NCBI GenBank assembly: GCA_041623895.1
Contig: JBFJVZ010000042.1
Coordinates: forward strand, 1 to 27,726
From: JBFJVZ01 sp041623895
GTDB taxonomy: Bacteria; Planctomycetota; Planctomycetia; Pirellulales; Pirellulaceae
DNA length: 27,726 nt
Direction: 5' to 3'
Shown one piece after another: positions 1 to 7,796 of the stretch. The translations under genes were made by a program, and so were the position numbers. The notes under the pieces are model-generated. The model was not told the origin of the DNA and did no database searches. It worked only from the letters and a program-made list of their open reading frames with translations. Within the stretch, counting starts at the first letter, position 1. Each line of letters opens with the position of its first letter.

Positions 1-96
1 CCCGCCTCTGAGTACGAGCAAGAGCCCGCCTCTGAGTACGAGCAAGAGCCCGCCTCTGAGTACGAGCAAGAGCCCGCCTCTGAGTACGAGCAAGAG
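1..96 (+). repeat. In-frame 24-bp tandem repeat, four perfect copies
   Basis: Four identical 24-base units (1-24, 25-48, 49-72, 73-96) each encode PASEYEQE. Imperfect units follow to about 138, with tct changed to gcg/gcc and an inserted QYE step. The array runs off the window edge, so total copy number is unknown. Identity at the DNA level, including third positions, suggests recent expansion. Confidence 0.95.
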
Positions 97-1398
97 CCCG
101 CGGCCGAGTATCAGTACGAGCAGGAGCCGGCGGCCGAGTATGACACAGCCGACAGCGAAAACGGGGCCGACGCAAACGATGACCAGCTTGCGGCGATGCA
201 GCACGAGCCGGTCACCTTTGACGAGATTCCCGACGAAGATGACGCCTCCACATTCGATTCTTACACTCATCAAAGTGATCAGCAGACGTCACAAGACAGT
301 GATTGGAGTGAGAATCAAGTCGATGACGTTGGTGAGTCCGAGTCCGACAGTTGGTCGCGGGCGGAAGACGAGCCTCAATCGAATGCACATGCAGACAACG
401 AGTACGATTCAAAAGCCGCCGAAGATCATGCTCTTTCGGAAATGCTGATTCGCGACCTCGACTCAAGCGACGATGATCAGCAGGCCGAAGTCGACGCCAC
501 GAACGTGATGAGCGAATTCTCGGAGTTCGATCCGGATAACGATTACGAGGCAACGGCGGCTTGGGATCACAGTTCGCTGGCCAGCGACAACCAATTCGCA
601 GAAGTTCATACGCAGTCGATGTTCAGCGAAGCGAATGTGGACGAGACGGTCGCGGAAGACCGGATCGACAGCGACGACGTGATCGACAGCGAGGAATCCG
701 CCGAGCCTTCAGATGAACTGCCGCCGAGCAAAACAGCGGGTGGCGAGGATTCCATCGAAGACTACATGAATCGCCTGTTGCAGCGTGTCCAGGGTGACGA
801 CGACCCGTCATCAGAAATGGCGGAAACATCTACCTTGACCTCGACCGCGCTGCAGAGGGAATTGGACGAAGCAACGGTAGCCGAAGATTCAGCACCCATC
901 GACGACAACGCTCCCTTGATTCCGCGATCGCAGGCCCCCGAGCGCGACGGCAGTTTGTCGGCGATGCGGGAACTGGCAAACCATTCGGCGCGCAGCGCTG
1001 TTTCTCGCAGTGTCCGAATTCAGGCACGCGATACGCAATTGAAAGGATTCATGAAGTTTCTGCAGGCTGCCGTGGCCATGGCTTGTGCAATCGCCTGCTA
1101 CTTCTTTCTTGATTGGGGTTTCATGATCAGGTCGGCCATGATTGCGGCCATCCTGGTGATCGCCGGAATTCTGGCCCAAGAAGGCTGGGTCTTGTTGGCC
1201 GACGCGCGTCGCCGCATGCTGATCGCAGAAGAAACCGCCGCGGGCACGTCAGCTGAAAGTGACTTCTACGAGCCGATCGAAGGCCTGTCACAAGAGGTTG
1301 ACGCAATTCAGGATGACACACCCGATGCGATCGTATCCGCGGTCAGTGACGGCGGCACGTCGCTTGATCAGGTCGAAACCGAACGCCGGGACGGCTAG
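1..1398 (+). CDS. Acidic repeat-containing membrane protein, 3' part
   Basis: The frame is open from the first base, so the start lies outside the window; 465 residues are visible. The visible N-terminus is a tandem repeat of PASEYEQE (four perfect copies) followed by degenerate EQEPAAEY units. About 300 residues rich in Asp, Glu, Ser and Gln follow, with low complexity and probably disordered. A basic stretch leads into two hydrophobic segments (about window codons 353-371 and 373-399), then a further acidic tail. This looks like a membrane-anchored protein with a long acidic extramembrane arm. No catalytic motif is visible and I do not recognise the family. The stop codon TAG at 1396-1398 lies inside the terminal repeat of a palindromic element. 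Coding assignment is secure; function is unknown. Confidence 0.8.
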   Translation, partial: PASEYEQEPASEYEQEPASEYEQEPASEYEQEPAAEYQYEQEPAAEYDTADSENGADANDDQLAAMQHEPVTFDEIPDEDDASTFDSYTHQSDQQTSQDSDWSENQVDDVGESESDSWSRAEDEPQSNAHADNEYDSKAAEDHALSEMLIRDLDSSDDDQQAEVDATNVMSEFSEFDPDNDYEATAAWDHSSLASDNQFAEVHTQSMFSEANVDETVAEDRIDSDDVIDSEESAEPSDELPPSKTAGGEDSIEDYMNRLLQRVQGDDDPSSEMAETSTLTSTALQRELDEATVAEDSAPIDDNAPLIPRSQAPERDGSLSAMRELANHSARSAVSRSVRIQARDTQLKGFMKFLQAAVAMACAIACYFFLDWGFMIRSAMIAAILVIAGILAQEGWVLLADARRRMLIAEETAAGTSAESDFYEPIEGLSQEVDAIQDDTPDAIVSAVSDGGTSLDQVETERRDG

Positions 1399-1503
1399 CG
1401 CATTTTCATCATTGATGTGGGATCTTCGGTAGGCCAGGACTTGTCCTGGCGCCTCATTGCCAGGACAAGTCCTGGCCTACGAGATATCTGAAAATGCTTT
1501 AGC
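1394..1503. repeat. MITE-like nested palindromic element, copy 1
   Basis: The ends are 15-bp inverted repeats (1394-1408 GCTAGCGCATTTTCA; 1489-1503, reverse complement GCTAAAGCATTTTCA) with two mismatches. Inside, two 22-base arms (1429-1450 and 1459-1480) are perfect inverted repeats of each other, and each contains its own hairpin, GCCAGGAC-tt-GTCCTGGC and its mirror. Related copies lie at 6798-6908 and 13079-13177. There is no coding capacity. The element overlaps the stop codon of the upstream gene and could act as a terminator. Confidence 0.8.
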
Positions 1504-1767
1504 GGAAGTCGCCAAGACTTTCGGTTGTTTTTGGCCGTCAAACCGAGCTCTTGGCCAGTTCCGCTACTGTAGAATGAAAGGCCGCAGTCGCAGCAAGGCC
1601 AGCTGGGGGATTGTGGAACGGCCCCTTTTTTCGGGCTCTGGCTTGTTCCCCGGGCAAACTGTCCCCCGCCCCGACAGTCGACCTAGAATAGAGCTCAGGT
1701 GGTCTTAACCACGGTTTGTTCGCAATTGCGTCGTGGTGACGCCTACCCTGGCGGAGGTGTTTTCGCA
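1504..1767. other. Intergenic region upstream of the ECF sigma gene
   Basis: Together with the palindromic element this is a gap of about 370 bases. It holds a short possible hairpin (GCCC/GGGC around a T-rich loop near 1621-1635) and no convincing promoter. The frame of the sigma gene is open from 1699, but the Shine-Dalgarno sequence favours the later start. Nothing else is seen. Confidence 0.5.
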
Positions 1768-2364
1768 ATGACGATCGATTTCGAACCGGGGGCGAGGACT
1801 GAATCCCAATCTGATTCATCCCAGCCCGAATCCCCACCCTTGGATATCGTATGGCAAAAGTTCGGCACGCAATTTCGGCGGCGGGCGAGGACCCGGTTGC
1901 GGCAATATGGGTTGACCGGCCAAACCGAATCGATGGACATTTGTAACGACGTGATGGTCGATCTGGCTCGACGAGTCGACGTGGGAGGACTGCAGGCTGA
2001 CGACGTGATGGCATACATCATGCGTGCGATTGACAACCAGGTGTTGGATACCTTTCGCACCCTGGCCAGGCACTGCCGTGATTTTCGACGCAACGAATTG
2101 ACACCGGTTGAGGAAATGCGTGTGCCCCAACAGGCGACCACTCCCAGCCAAGTCGCCCTTCGCCGTGAAGTCGTCGGCCGCATCCGTGCGATGTTGGGCG
2201 AACGTGACTCGCTGGCCATCGACATGATGCTTGAGAATCGTGATTGGAACGAAATCGGACAAGCCTTGGGGCTGCGACCCGACGCGGCTCGCATGCGAGT
2301 CCGGCGGGCACTCGATCGCGTGCGGCAAGACCTTGGCTTGACGGGAGACAATGTTGAGCAGTGA
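1768..2364 (+). CDS. ECF-like RNA polymerase sigma factor
   Basis: A 198-residue protein of the planctomycete-rich sigma-70 ECF-like family. Region 2 spans about residues 28-110 (core contact and -10 recognition). Region 4 spans about 137-195, with the helix-turn-helix stretch WNEIGQALGLRPDAARMRVR followed by RRALDRVRQDLG. No anti-sigma-binding extension or membrane segment is present. I chose the ATG at 1768 because GGAGG lies at 1753-1757; the in-frame start at 1699 would add 23 residues unlike the family. The gene overlaps the next start codon by 14 bases, so it is probably co-translated with the pseudokinase. By analogy with kinase-linked ECF factors, activity may be controlled by phosphorylation or direct binding rather than a classical anti-sigma; that is inference. 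Confidence 0.85.
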   Translation: MTIDFEPGARTESQSDSSQPESPPLDIVWQKFGTQFRRRARTRLRQYGLTGQTESMDICNDVMVDLARRVDVGGLQADDVMAYIMRAIDNQVLDTFRTLARHCRDFRRNELTPVEEMRVPQQATTPSQVALRREVVGRIRAMLGERDSLAIDMMLENRDWNEIGQALGLRPDAARMRVRRALDRVRQDLGLTGDNVEQ

Positions 2365-3736
2365 TAGCGTCGGCGGCTCAGCCGACAATGATCCAAGCGC
2401 CGCAACTACCGATGATTCCCTTGATTCGATCCTTGGGTGGCTGCGGCTCCGCCGCGGCCAACTGCCGACTGCCCCGCTGGTGCAATTGTTGGGCGACAAG
2501 CGTGTGGCAGAAGCATGTCTTGTCGACGTGGCCTGTATCGACTTGATCCAGCAACGCCGCGCCGGTCATACCGCGTGCGTGGAAGACTACTTGCGAGACT
2601 TCCCTGAATTGAATGAAGATTCGGCGCGGCTGGACCTGATTGACGCGGAGATCTGCGTGGGCCGTGAATTGCAGAACACGCCCAACCTTGAAGAACTTGT
2701 TGAACGTTTCCCCCATCTTCGCGCACAGATCGCTGATTTGTTGCAAATGGACCGGGGCGGTGATGCCGATCTGGTGCTGATTCCGGACTTTGGCGACGAC
2801 CAGCCCCACGACCACCTGGCTGATGAAGCAGGCGTCGAAGATTCAAGTGAACAGCCGTCGCTATCGATGGCTGTGGTCGAGTCGTCGCGAAGTGAAGAGA
2901 TCGACGGCGCGGAATTCTCGTTCATTGAAGCACCACTGGTCCAAAGCGAATCTGGATCGCATCCGATCGATGTTCCCCAGTGGTTTTTGGGTGACCATTG
3001 CGTGGCTAGCGGCCCCGGTCACTGGCTGATCCGTGGGCGGGACGCGACACGCGGCGAAAACCTGGTGATGAAAGTAATTGAGTTGCCGCTGCAGGTCACA
3101 CACCATCAAATTGAGCAATTGATGGATGCTTGCGAAAAGGCGGCCAAAGTACGCCACCCCGCGTGGGTCCTGCCGGCAGTTGCAGCCGTCCAAGCCCGTC
3201 ACCTTGCCGTGATTCGGCCTTGGGTCTTTGCAAATCCCTGGCGACACCCCACGCGTAGCACTGAGATGCCGGTTCGGCTGCGGCAACTGGCGTCGGTCGC
3301 CTACGCGTTGCAGTCCGCACACGATGCGGGTGCTGCCCACGGCGGCGTTCATGCGTCCAACTTGCTGATCGACCATGACGGAAAGGTCCAGGTTATCGAC
3401 GGCAACTCGACGACACTGCTTGCGAAACGCTGGTTTCAGCCGGGTGAAACTTTTGCGTCGTGGTCCCGGCGGCAACAGTGGGATCTACAAGACTTCATCA
3501 AGCTGGTTGCTACCGAAGCGGTTGATTGGCCGGGATCCTGGGCTGACAAATTGGTCCCGCAACTGCGCGGGATTTCAGACAAACAGAACGAACAAGCTTG
3601 TGGCAGGATCGGTGATGCGCTGATTCAATGGGCCGATCGGCGACCGGCTGATCCAGCAAATCGTGACAAACAGTCCACCAACGGCACCACCTTTCGGGAA
3701 CGATTTGCAAAGTGGATTTCGCGTTCGTCGACGTGA
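2351..3736 (+). CDS. Probable pseudokinase linked to the ECF sigma factor
   Basis: A 461-residue protein. Residues 27-134 form a helical region resembling the N-terminal module found before kinase domains in many planctomycete kinases (DLIDAEIC, ERFPHLRAQIADLL). Residues 211-435 follow the protein-kinase fold but are degenerate. The ATP-binding lysine looks retained (VMKVI, K241). The HRDLKPxN loop reads HGGVHASN (330-337), so the catalytic Asp is Gly332 and the Lys is His334. The DFG motif reads DGN (350-352). There is no glycine-rich loop and no APE. No membrane segment is present, so it is cytosolic. The ATG at 2351 follows GGGAG (2343-2347) and overlaps the sigma gene. A likely role is to bind or scaffold the sigma factor; catalysis looks unlikely. 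Confidence 0.8.
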   Translation: MLSSDSVGGSADNDPSAATTDDSLDSILGWLRLRRGQLPTAPLVQLLGDKRVAEACLVDVACIDLIQQRRAGHTACVEDYLRDFPELNEDSARLDLIDAEICVGRELQNTPNLEELVERFPHLRAQIADLLQMDRGGDADLVLIPDFGDDQPHDHLADEAGVEDSSEQPSLSMAVVESSRSEEIDGAEFSFIEAPLVQSESGSHPIDVPQWFLGDHCVASGPGHWLIRGRDATRGENLVMKVIELPLQVTHHQIEQLMDACEKAAKVRHPAWVLPAVAAVQARHLAVIRPWVFANPWRHPTRSTEMPVRLRQLASVAYALQSAHDAGAAHGGVHASNLLIDHDGKVQVIDGNSTTLLAKRWFQPGETFASWSRRQQWDLQDFIKLVATEAVDWPGSWADKLVPQLRGISDKQNEQACGRIGDALIQWADRRPADPANRDKQSTNGTTFRERFAKWISRSST

Positions 3737-3885
3737 AACGATCGGCTGATCACGCGTCCTTGCACCTGGCCACCGCAAACTCGTTATCTTGTTGGTAGTG
3801 CAATGAGAGCATTTTCAGAAATGGCGTAGCGTCGGGAAAAGGGGCTGCCGCCGTTGGCTCAGGTTCCTTTCCGAGATTGTGTTCG
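3737..3885. other. Intergenic gap with a 12-base fragment of the palindromic element
   Basis: This 149-base gap holds the string AGCATTTTCAGA (about 3808-3819), which also occurs at the end of palindromic element copy 1 on the opposite strand. It could be a decayed remnant but is too short to be sure. No terminator is seen. Confidence 0.25.
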
Positions 3886-6753
3886 ATGCAAATCAAGTGT
3901 CCGGAATGCGATGCCAAGCTGGCTCTGGGGCAACCAAAACCAGGACGCTATCGCCCCAATTGCAAACAGTGTGGCAAACCGTTCCTTATCCAGGTAGGTG
4001 AAGGCGATCCACCAAAGGTCGCCGTGGGCAAATTAAAGCCCAAAGCGGCGCCCGATCAGCAGCCGTCGGCCCCCAAACAAGTCTTGGACTCTGAATCAGG
4101 AACGAAGACTCAAAAGTCGACCGCCGCGGTAGACGCCACAATCGATTCAGCCGTTGGCGGGACAGTGGCGGCCCGACCATCTGCATCTCAGTCAGGCAAC
4201 ACCGACGCCACCATGGATTCGGTCGCCAACCCAACGTCCAAGACCGCCCGCGACGTTGATGCCACCATGGATTCCGTCGTCCAAGCCGCGGCGTCGCAAA
4301 CCGCAGGGGGTGCCGACGCGACGATGGATCAAACGCTGGCGGGAGGATCAAGCGGCGACGCTTCGCAGAAAAGTGCAGCCCCCAGCGAATCAGCCAAGTC
4401 GGCTCGCGTCAAAATCCACTCGGGCCAATCAGCTACACCGCAACAATCCGCCGCCGCTGGCAAAGCGGTCGTTTCGGCAGGATCCGCGGCAGCCAAACCT
4501 GGAAAGTCGAAGTCGGATGAACTGGCTGCCATTCCCGAGCGACTGGGTGGCTACAAAATTCTCCGCGTGCTGGGGCGCGGGGCGATGGGCGCCGTTTACG
4601 AGGCCAAACAGATTTCGCTCGACCGGCTCGTGGCACTCAAAACCATTCGCGGGCGGCTGGCGGAGAACGCTGCGTCGTTGGCGCGATTCACCCGAGAAGC
4701 TTACGCCGCCGCACAGCTGACTCATCACAACGTGGTGCAGATCTACGATTTTGGCGAAGACGGCGGCAAACATTTCTTTAGCATGGAATGGGTGCGTGGC
4801 GGTCCGCTCAGTGACCTGATTCGAGACAAGGGCCCCATCGAGCCCAAACTTGCCGTGGGCTACATGTTGCAAGCTGCTCGTGGGCTTCAGTTTGCACATC
4901 GACATGGAATGGTGCACCGCGACATCAAACCGGCCAACCTGCTGCTCAGCGACGACGGTGTTGTCAAAGTAGCCGATCTCGGTTTGGTCAAGATTCCCGA
5001 CCAGATCGATCCCGACCCGGAAGTCGGTACCGGATCGGTGAGCGGATTGCAAAGCGGAACGCAAGTCACCATGCAGGGCACCGCCGTTGGCACACCCGCC
5101 TACATGGCGCCGGAACAGGGCATCGATGCCGCCAGCGTCGATCATCGCGCCGACATCTATTCGCTGGGCTGCAGTTTATTCTACCTGTTGGCCGGGAAAC
5201 CACCGTTCGAGGGATCGGTTGTTTCCGAAGTCCTCGAGCAGCATGCAAAACAAGAGCTGCCCAAACTAAGTGCGATCAATGCACGCATTCCCGACCAGCT
5301 GCAGAATATCATTGAACGCGCGATGGCCAAGCGTCCTGATGATCGCTACGACTCACTGGCCGAAATGATTGCCGACATGGAGTCATTTCTTGGCATCAGC
5401 AGCGAAGGCGAATTCTCGCCCACCGCCGCGCAAGCCGACCAGTGGGAACAGATCGCCAAGAAATTCCAAACCGCAGCGCCGCTGTTCCGACTGGCGGGTC
5501 CCGCGTTCGTCGGTTTTGCGGCCTTGTGCGGATTGCTGACGCTGGTCATGCCGTTGCTGGGAATCGCCTGGTTGCTGTCAGGACCCGCCATGTTCGCCAG
5601 TGGTGTCGCGACGGCGATTATCTTGGGCTCGGCCGCTTCGCGAAGCGCTGTCGCCAACAGCTTTCGCCGCTGGTTCAGTTCACTATCTTGGTTCGACTAC
5701 TTGGTCGCATCGTTCGGCACGATCATCTTCGTGCTCGTCGTCTTTGTTGCGGGCGGCTGGCCAGGCCTGTTAGCCGGGGCAATTGCCGGTGGCATCGCGG
5801 CCGCAGTCTATCACTTTGCCTTGGTGGCACCGTCACTTCGTTCACAAAGTGATGCCACACTCGAAGCGGAAAAGTTTATTCGAGATCTGCGGATCGAAGG
5901 CGCCGACGAAGAGGGCATTCGCTCGTTTGCAGCACGTTATGCGGGCAAGCACTGGCAGCGATTGTACGAAGCTCTCTTCGGTTACAGCGCGCTGTGCGCG
6001 ATGCGTGAGCAGTTGAAGATCGATCGCACGTTCTCGGGGTCAACCAAGAGCGGGCTTCGGGACCGAGTCTGTGCAAGTTTCCTGTCCAAGGCCGAAGCGA
6101 ACCAGCAAGCGCGTGACCTGAAACGATTGACCAAAATCGAGGAACGCGGTTTGGCCAGCGAAGGCGTCAGTGCGGCGGAGGCTCATGCCCAGGCGCTAGA
6201 AATGGCGTCGGCCATCATTGAAGATGCCAAAAGGCAAGCCGCCGCGATCGCTTCCTCCGCAGGCAGCGACACCAAGGCAGCCGTGGAAGCAAAACGGGCC
6301 AGGCAAAAAGCAATGATGGCGGAAGCACGCAGCGGCAAGTACGCCAAAAAACGTGACCCGCTGGCCCCGTTGAGATTTGCTCTCGGTGGTCAAACGCGAC
6401 TCTTGGCCGGCTGCATCCTGTTGGGGATTTTTGCCATCCGAGTCGGTTTGGTCGACACGGCGCAGAATCTGGATGTGCAGGCAGTCAACACCGACCAACT
6501 GGCTGCTCAGGTTGAATCGATCCCCGAAACTGACATCCCCTTCGGCATCGCGGGCTTGCTGCTGTTTTGCTCTGCCTTTGTCTCCGGTTGGCGGATGTCG
6601 CCGTTTGCATTGGTCGCCACGGTGGTGATCCTGTTTTGCCCACCGATCGAGATCGGCCTGGAGATCATCCGGCCCTGGATGGTGGCCACGGCGATCGGGG
6701 TCATCATTTACATTCCAGGGGTTCTCTTCGGCGAATCGAAAGAGGCGTTCTGA
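3886..6753 (+). CDS. Membrane serine/threonine protein kinase with N-terminal zinc ribbon
   Basis: A 955-residue protein. Residues 1-35 are a zinc ribbon with Cys pairs C5/C8 and C26/C29. Residues 45-215 are a low-complexity Ala/Ser/Gln linker carrying four DAT(I/M)D motifs. The kinase domain (about 222-500) has all key residues: glycine loop GRGAMG (230-235), K252, E271, HRD (344-346) with K348, DLG (364-366) and APE (408-410). An activation loop rich in Ser/Thr suggests autophosphorylation. The C-terminal half has several hydrophobic segments, an Ala/Glu-rich probably coiled region (around 730-815), and three or four more hydrophobic segments to the end. The ATG at 3886 starts MQIKCPEC; a TTG at 3877 would add only three residues, and no good Shine-Dalgarno sequence distinguishes them. 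Substrate unknown; the ECF/pseudokinase pair is the nearest candidate partner. Confidence 0.88.
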   Translation: MQIKCPECDAKLALGQPKPGRYRPNCKQCGKPFLIQVGEGDPPKVAVGKLKPKAAPDQQPSAPKQVLDSESGTKTQKSTAAVDATIDSAVGGTVAARPSASQSGNTDATMDSVANPTSKTARDVDATMDSVVQAAASQTAGGADATMDQTLAGGSSGDASQKSAAPSESAKSARVKIHSGQSATPQQSAAAGKAVVSAGSAAAKPGKSKSDELAAIPERLGGYKILRVLGRGAMGAVYEAKQISLDRLVALKTIRGRLAENAASLARFTREAYAAAQLTHHNVVQIYDFGEDGGKHFFSMEWVRGGPLSDLIRDKGPIEPKLAVGYMLQAARGLQFAHRHGMVHRDIKPANLLLSDDGVVKVADLGLVKIPDQIDPDPEVGTGSVSGLQSGTQVTMQGTAVGTPAYMAPEQGIDAASVDHRADIYSLGCSLFYLLAGKPPFEGSVVSEVLEQHAKQELPKLSAINARIPDQLQNIIERAMAKRPDDRYDSLAEMIADMESFLGISSEGEFSPTAAQADQWEQIAKKFQTAAPLFRLAGPAFVGFAALCGLLTLVMPLLGIAWLLSGPAMFASGVATAIILGSAASRSAVANSFRRWFSSLSWFDYLVASFGTIIFVLVVFVAGGWPGLLAGAIAGGIAAAVYHFALVAPSLRSQSDATLEAEKFIRDLRIEGADEEGIRSFAARYAGKHWQRLYEALFGYSALCAMREQLKIDRTFSGSTKSGLRDRVCASFLSKAEANQQARDLKRLTKIEERGLASEGVSAAEAHAQALEMASAIIEDAKRQAAAIASSAGSDTKAAVEAKRARQKAMMAEARSGKYAKKRDPLAPLRFALGGQTRLLAGCILLGIFAIRVGLVDTAQNLDVQAVNTDQLAAQVESIPETDIPFGIAGLLLFCSAFVSGWRMSPFALVATVVILFCPPIEIGLEIIRPWMVATAIGVIIYIPGVLFGESKEAF
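4132..4329 (+). repeat. Four DAT(I/M)D motifs in the kinase linker
   Basis: The pentapeptide DATID/DATMD occurs at residues 83-87, 107-111, 125-129 and 144-148, at steps of 24, 18 and 19 residues. Three of the four continue as DS. Each has a central Thr two residues before Asp, a plausible site for phosphorylation and for phospho-Thr readers such as FHA domains. That role is inferred. Confidence 0.7.
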
Positions 6754-6797
6754 GTTAGTTTCCGGTCGACGGAGATGTTTCCGCAACATCACATCCG

Positions 6798-6908
6798 TTA
6801 GAGCATTGCGTCACCATGCCTAATTCGACAGAGCCACTTCTATTAGCCACAACGCGTTACAAGTCCTGGCCTACCGATGATCCCAAATCAATGATGTAAT
6901 TGCTCTAA
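6798..6908. repeat. MITE-like palindromic element, copy 2 (degenerate)
   Basis: The ends are inverted (TTAGAGCATT at 6798 and TGCTCTAA at 6901-6908), and the length of 111 bases matches copy 1. The right half keeps ACAAGTCCTGGCCTACCG and the ATCAATGATG block, in the opposite orientation to copy 1. The left inner arm has diverged, so the hairpin is lost. It directly abuts the second repeat family at 6910. Confidence 0.65.
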
Positions 6909-6909
6909 G

Positions 6910-6969
6910 GCCCAGCGGCTAATGAGTCGCCCCAACACGGGATCTCGTGCAAAAAGTGCCGCTGTCCAA
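6910..6969 (-). repeat. 60-bp palindromic repeat B, left copy
   Basis: Read on the minus strand, the first 20 and last 17 bases are identical to those of 9261-9320, with a 23-base unrelated centre of equal length. Within it, CAGCGGC and GCCGCTG form a 7-bp stem. It lies upstream of the radical SAM remnant, archease and RtcB genes, in inverted orientation to the copy after RtcB. Confidence 0.75.
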
Positions 6970-7202
6970 CTAATGATTGCCTCCTGGAATGGAAAGGTTA
7001 GCGGGAACTTCTGCGGCAAAGTTTTGGGGAATCGATCGCGGCGCGTGCAAATCCGCACATGACTGTTGGTTAGCACAGTGAATTTACGTGCAGGTGCATG
7101 GAGTCGCAAAGTCAACAGCCAGGACGTGTGGAACGATCCAAAACAGGTTGGCTGTCTGACTCGAGACGCAGCTGATCGATAACGGGGAGTGGGAATTGCG
7201 AC

Positions 7203-7316
7203 ATGCCTCGAATCGTGATTGGGTTGACCAACCGCTGCAACTTGAGTTGCCAACACTGCTTTTCGGGCAGACATGGCGGCTACGATGATCTACCGCTATC
7301 GATTCTGGATCAATAA
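7203..7316 (+). pseudogene. Truncated radical SAM protein, N-terminal 37 codons
   Basis: The ATG at 7203 opens a 37-residue frame, beginning MPRIVIGLTNRCNLSCQHC, that ends at TAA (7314-7316). It carries the radical SAM cluster motif CxxxCxxC (C12, C16, C19) in the position and setting typical of the family's first strand (LTNRCNLSC). A working radical SAM enzyme needs roughly 200 or more further residues, including a GGE-type motif. None follow in any frame before the archease start at 7364. The remnant is therefore best read as a gene whose body was deleted. A small expressed iron-sulfur peptide, or an assembly deletion, are the alternatives. Its position just before archease and rtcB suggests it once belonged to that unit. 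Confidence 0.75.
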
Positions 7317-7363
7317 TTGCACGGGTAACGCTCACGACTTCACATGCCAAAACGAGGCGACGT

Positions 7364-7774
7364 GTGTTCACGATTTTTCCTCACACCGCGGATGCTGGCC
7401 TGCGCGTGGAAGCGGAGGATGTTGAGACGCTGTTTGCCGACGCGGGGCGTGGCTTGTTTTCGTTGCTGGTATCGAATGTGGACGATGTCCAGCCAAATGT
7501 GCGAAGGGAAATCACTGTCGATGGTGACGACCTGGAGTATCTGTTCTTTGACTGGCTGAGCGAATTGTTGTTCATTTTTGAGGATCAGCATTTGTTATTC
7601 AGCCAGTTCGACGTGTCGCTGCAGAAGGGCGGACTGCGGGGCGTTGCCTCGGGAGAACAGATTGATCGCGACCGTCACCGCCTGGAACATGAAATCAAGG
7701 CGATCACCTATCACGATTTGAAAGTTAAACGCACCGATCAGGGATGGATCGCCGAAGTCATCGTTGATATCTAG
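7364..7774 (+). CDS. Archease, RtcB activator
   Basis: A 136-residue protein of the archease family (usual length about 135-150). It shows the typical start FPHTADAGLRVEA, the middle LFFDWLSELLF, and the C-terminal HEIKAITYHDLKV. Archeases bind metal through conserved acidic residues and speed up formation of the RtcB-GMP intermediate, allowing multiple turnover. The start is GTG at 7364, preceded by GAGG at 7354-7357 with six bases between; no in-frame ATG fits the family. The stop lies 22 bases before the rtcB start, so the two are very probably co-transcribed. The upstream partner is a radical SAM remnant. Confidence 0.92.
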   Translation: MFTIFPHTADAGLRVEAEDVETLFADAGRGLFSLLVSNVDDVQPNVRREITVDGDDLEYLFFDWLSELLFIFEDQHLLFSQFDVSLQKGGLRGVASGEQIDRDRHRLEHEIKAITYHDLKVKRTDQGWIAEVIVDI

Positions 7775-7796
7775 CCGAACATAATGAGAGCATGCC

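Larger units (their letters stand above)
6754..7202. other. Gene-poor gap between the kinase and the radical SAM remnant
   Basis: Apart from the two repeats at 6798-6908 and 6910-6969, nothing recognisable is seen from 6970 to 7202. A possible reading frame on the minus strand runs through both repeats and the radical SAM remnant and has no recognisable family. The stretch may carry the promoter of the archease-RtcB unit. Confidence 0.5.

Noticed and set aside
1394..1503. CRISPR-like repeat
   Set aside because: The arms are inverted within one element, and copies are dispersed kilobases apart with no regular spacers.
3808..3819. AGCATTTTCAGA as a fourth copy of the palindromic element
   Set aside because: Only 12 bases match and no hairpin arm is present; too short to call.
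6888..7274. 128-codon open frame on the minus strand
   Set aside because: It runs through both repeat families and the antisense of the radical SAM remnant; composition is not protein-like.
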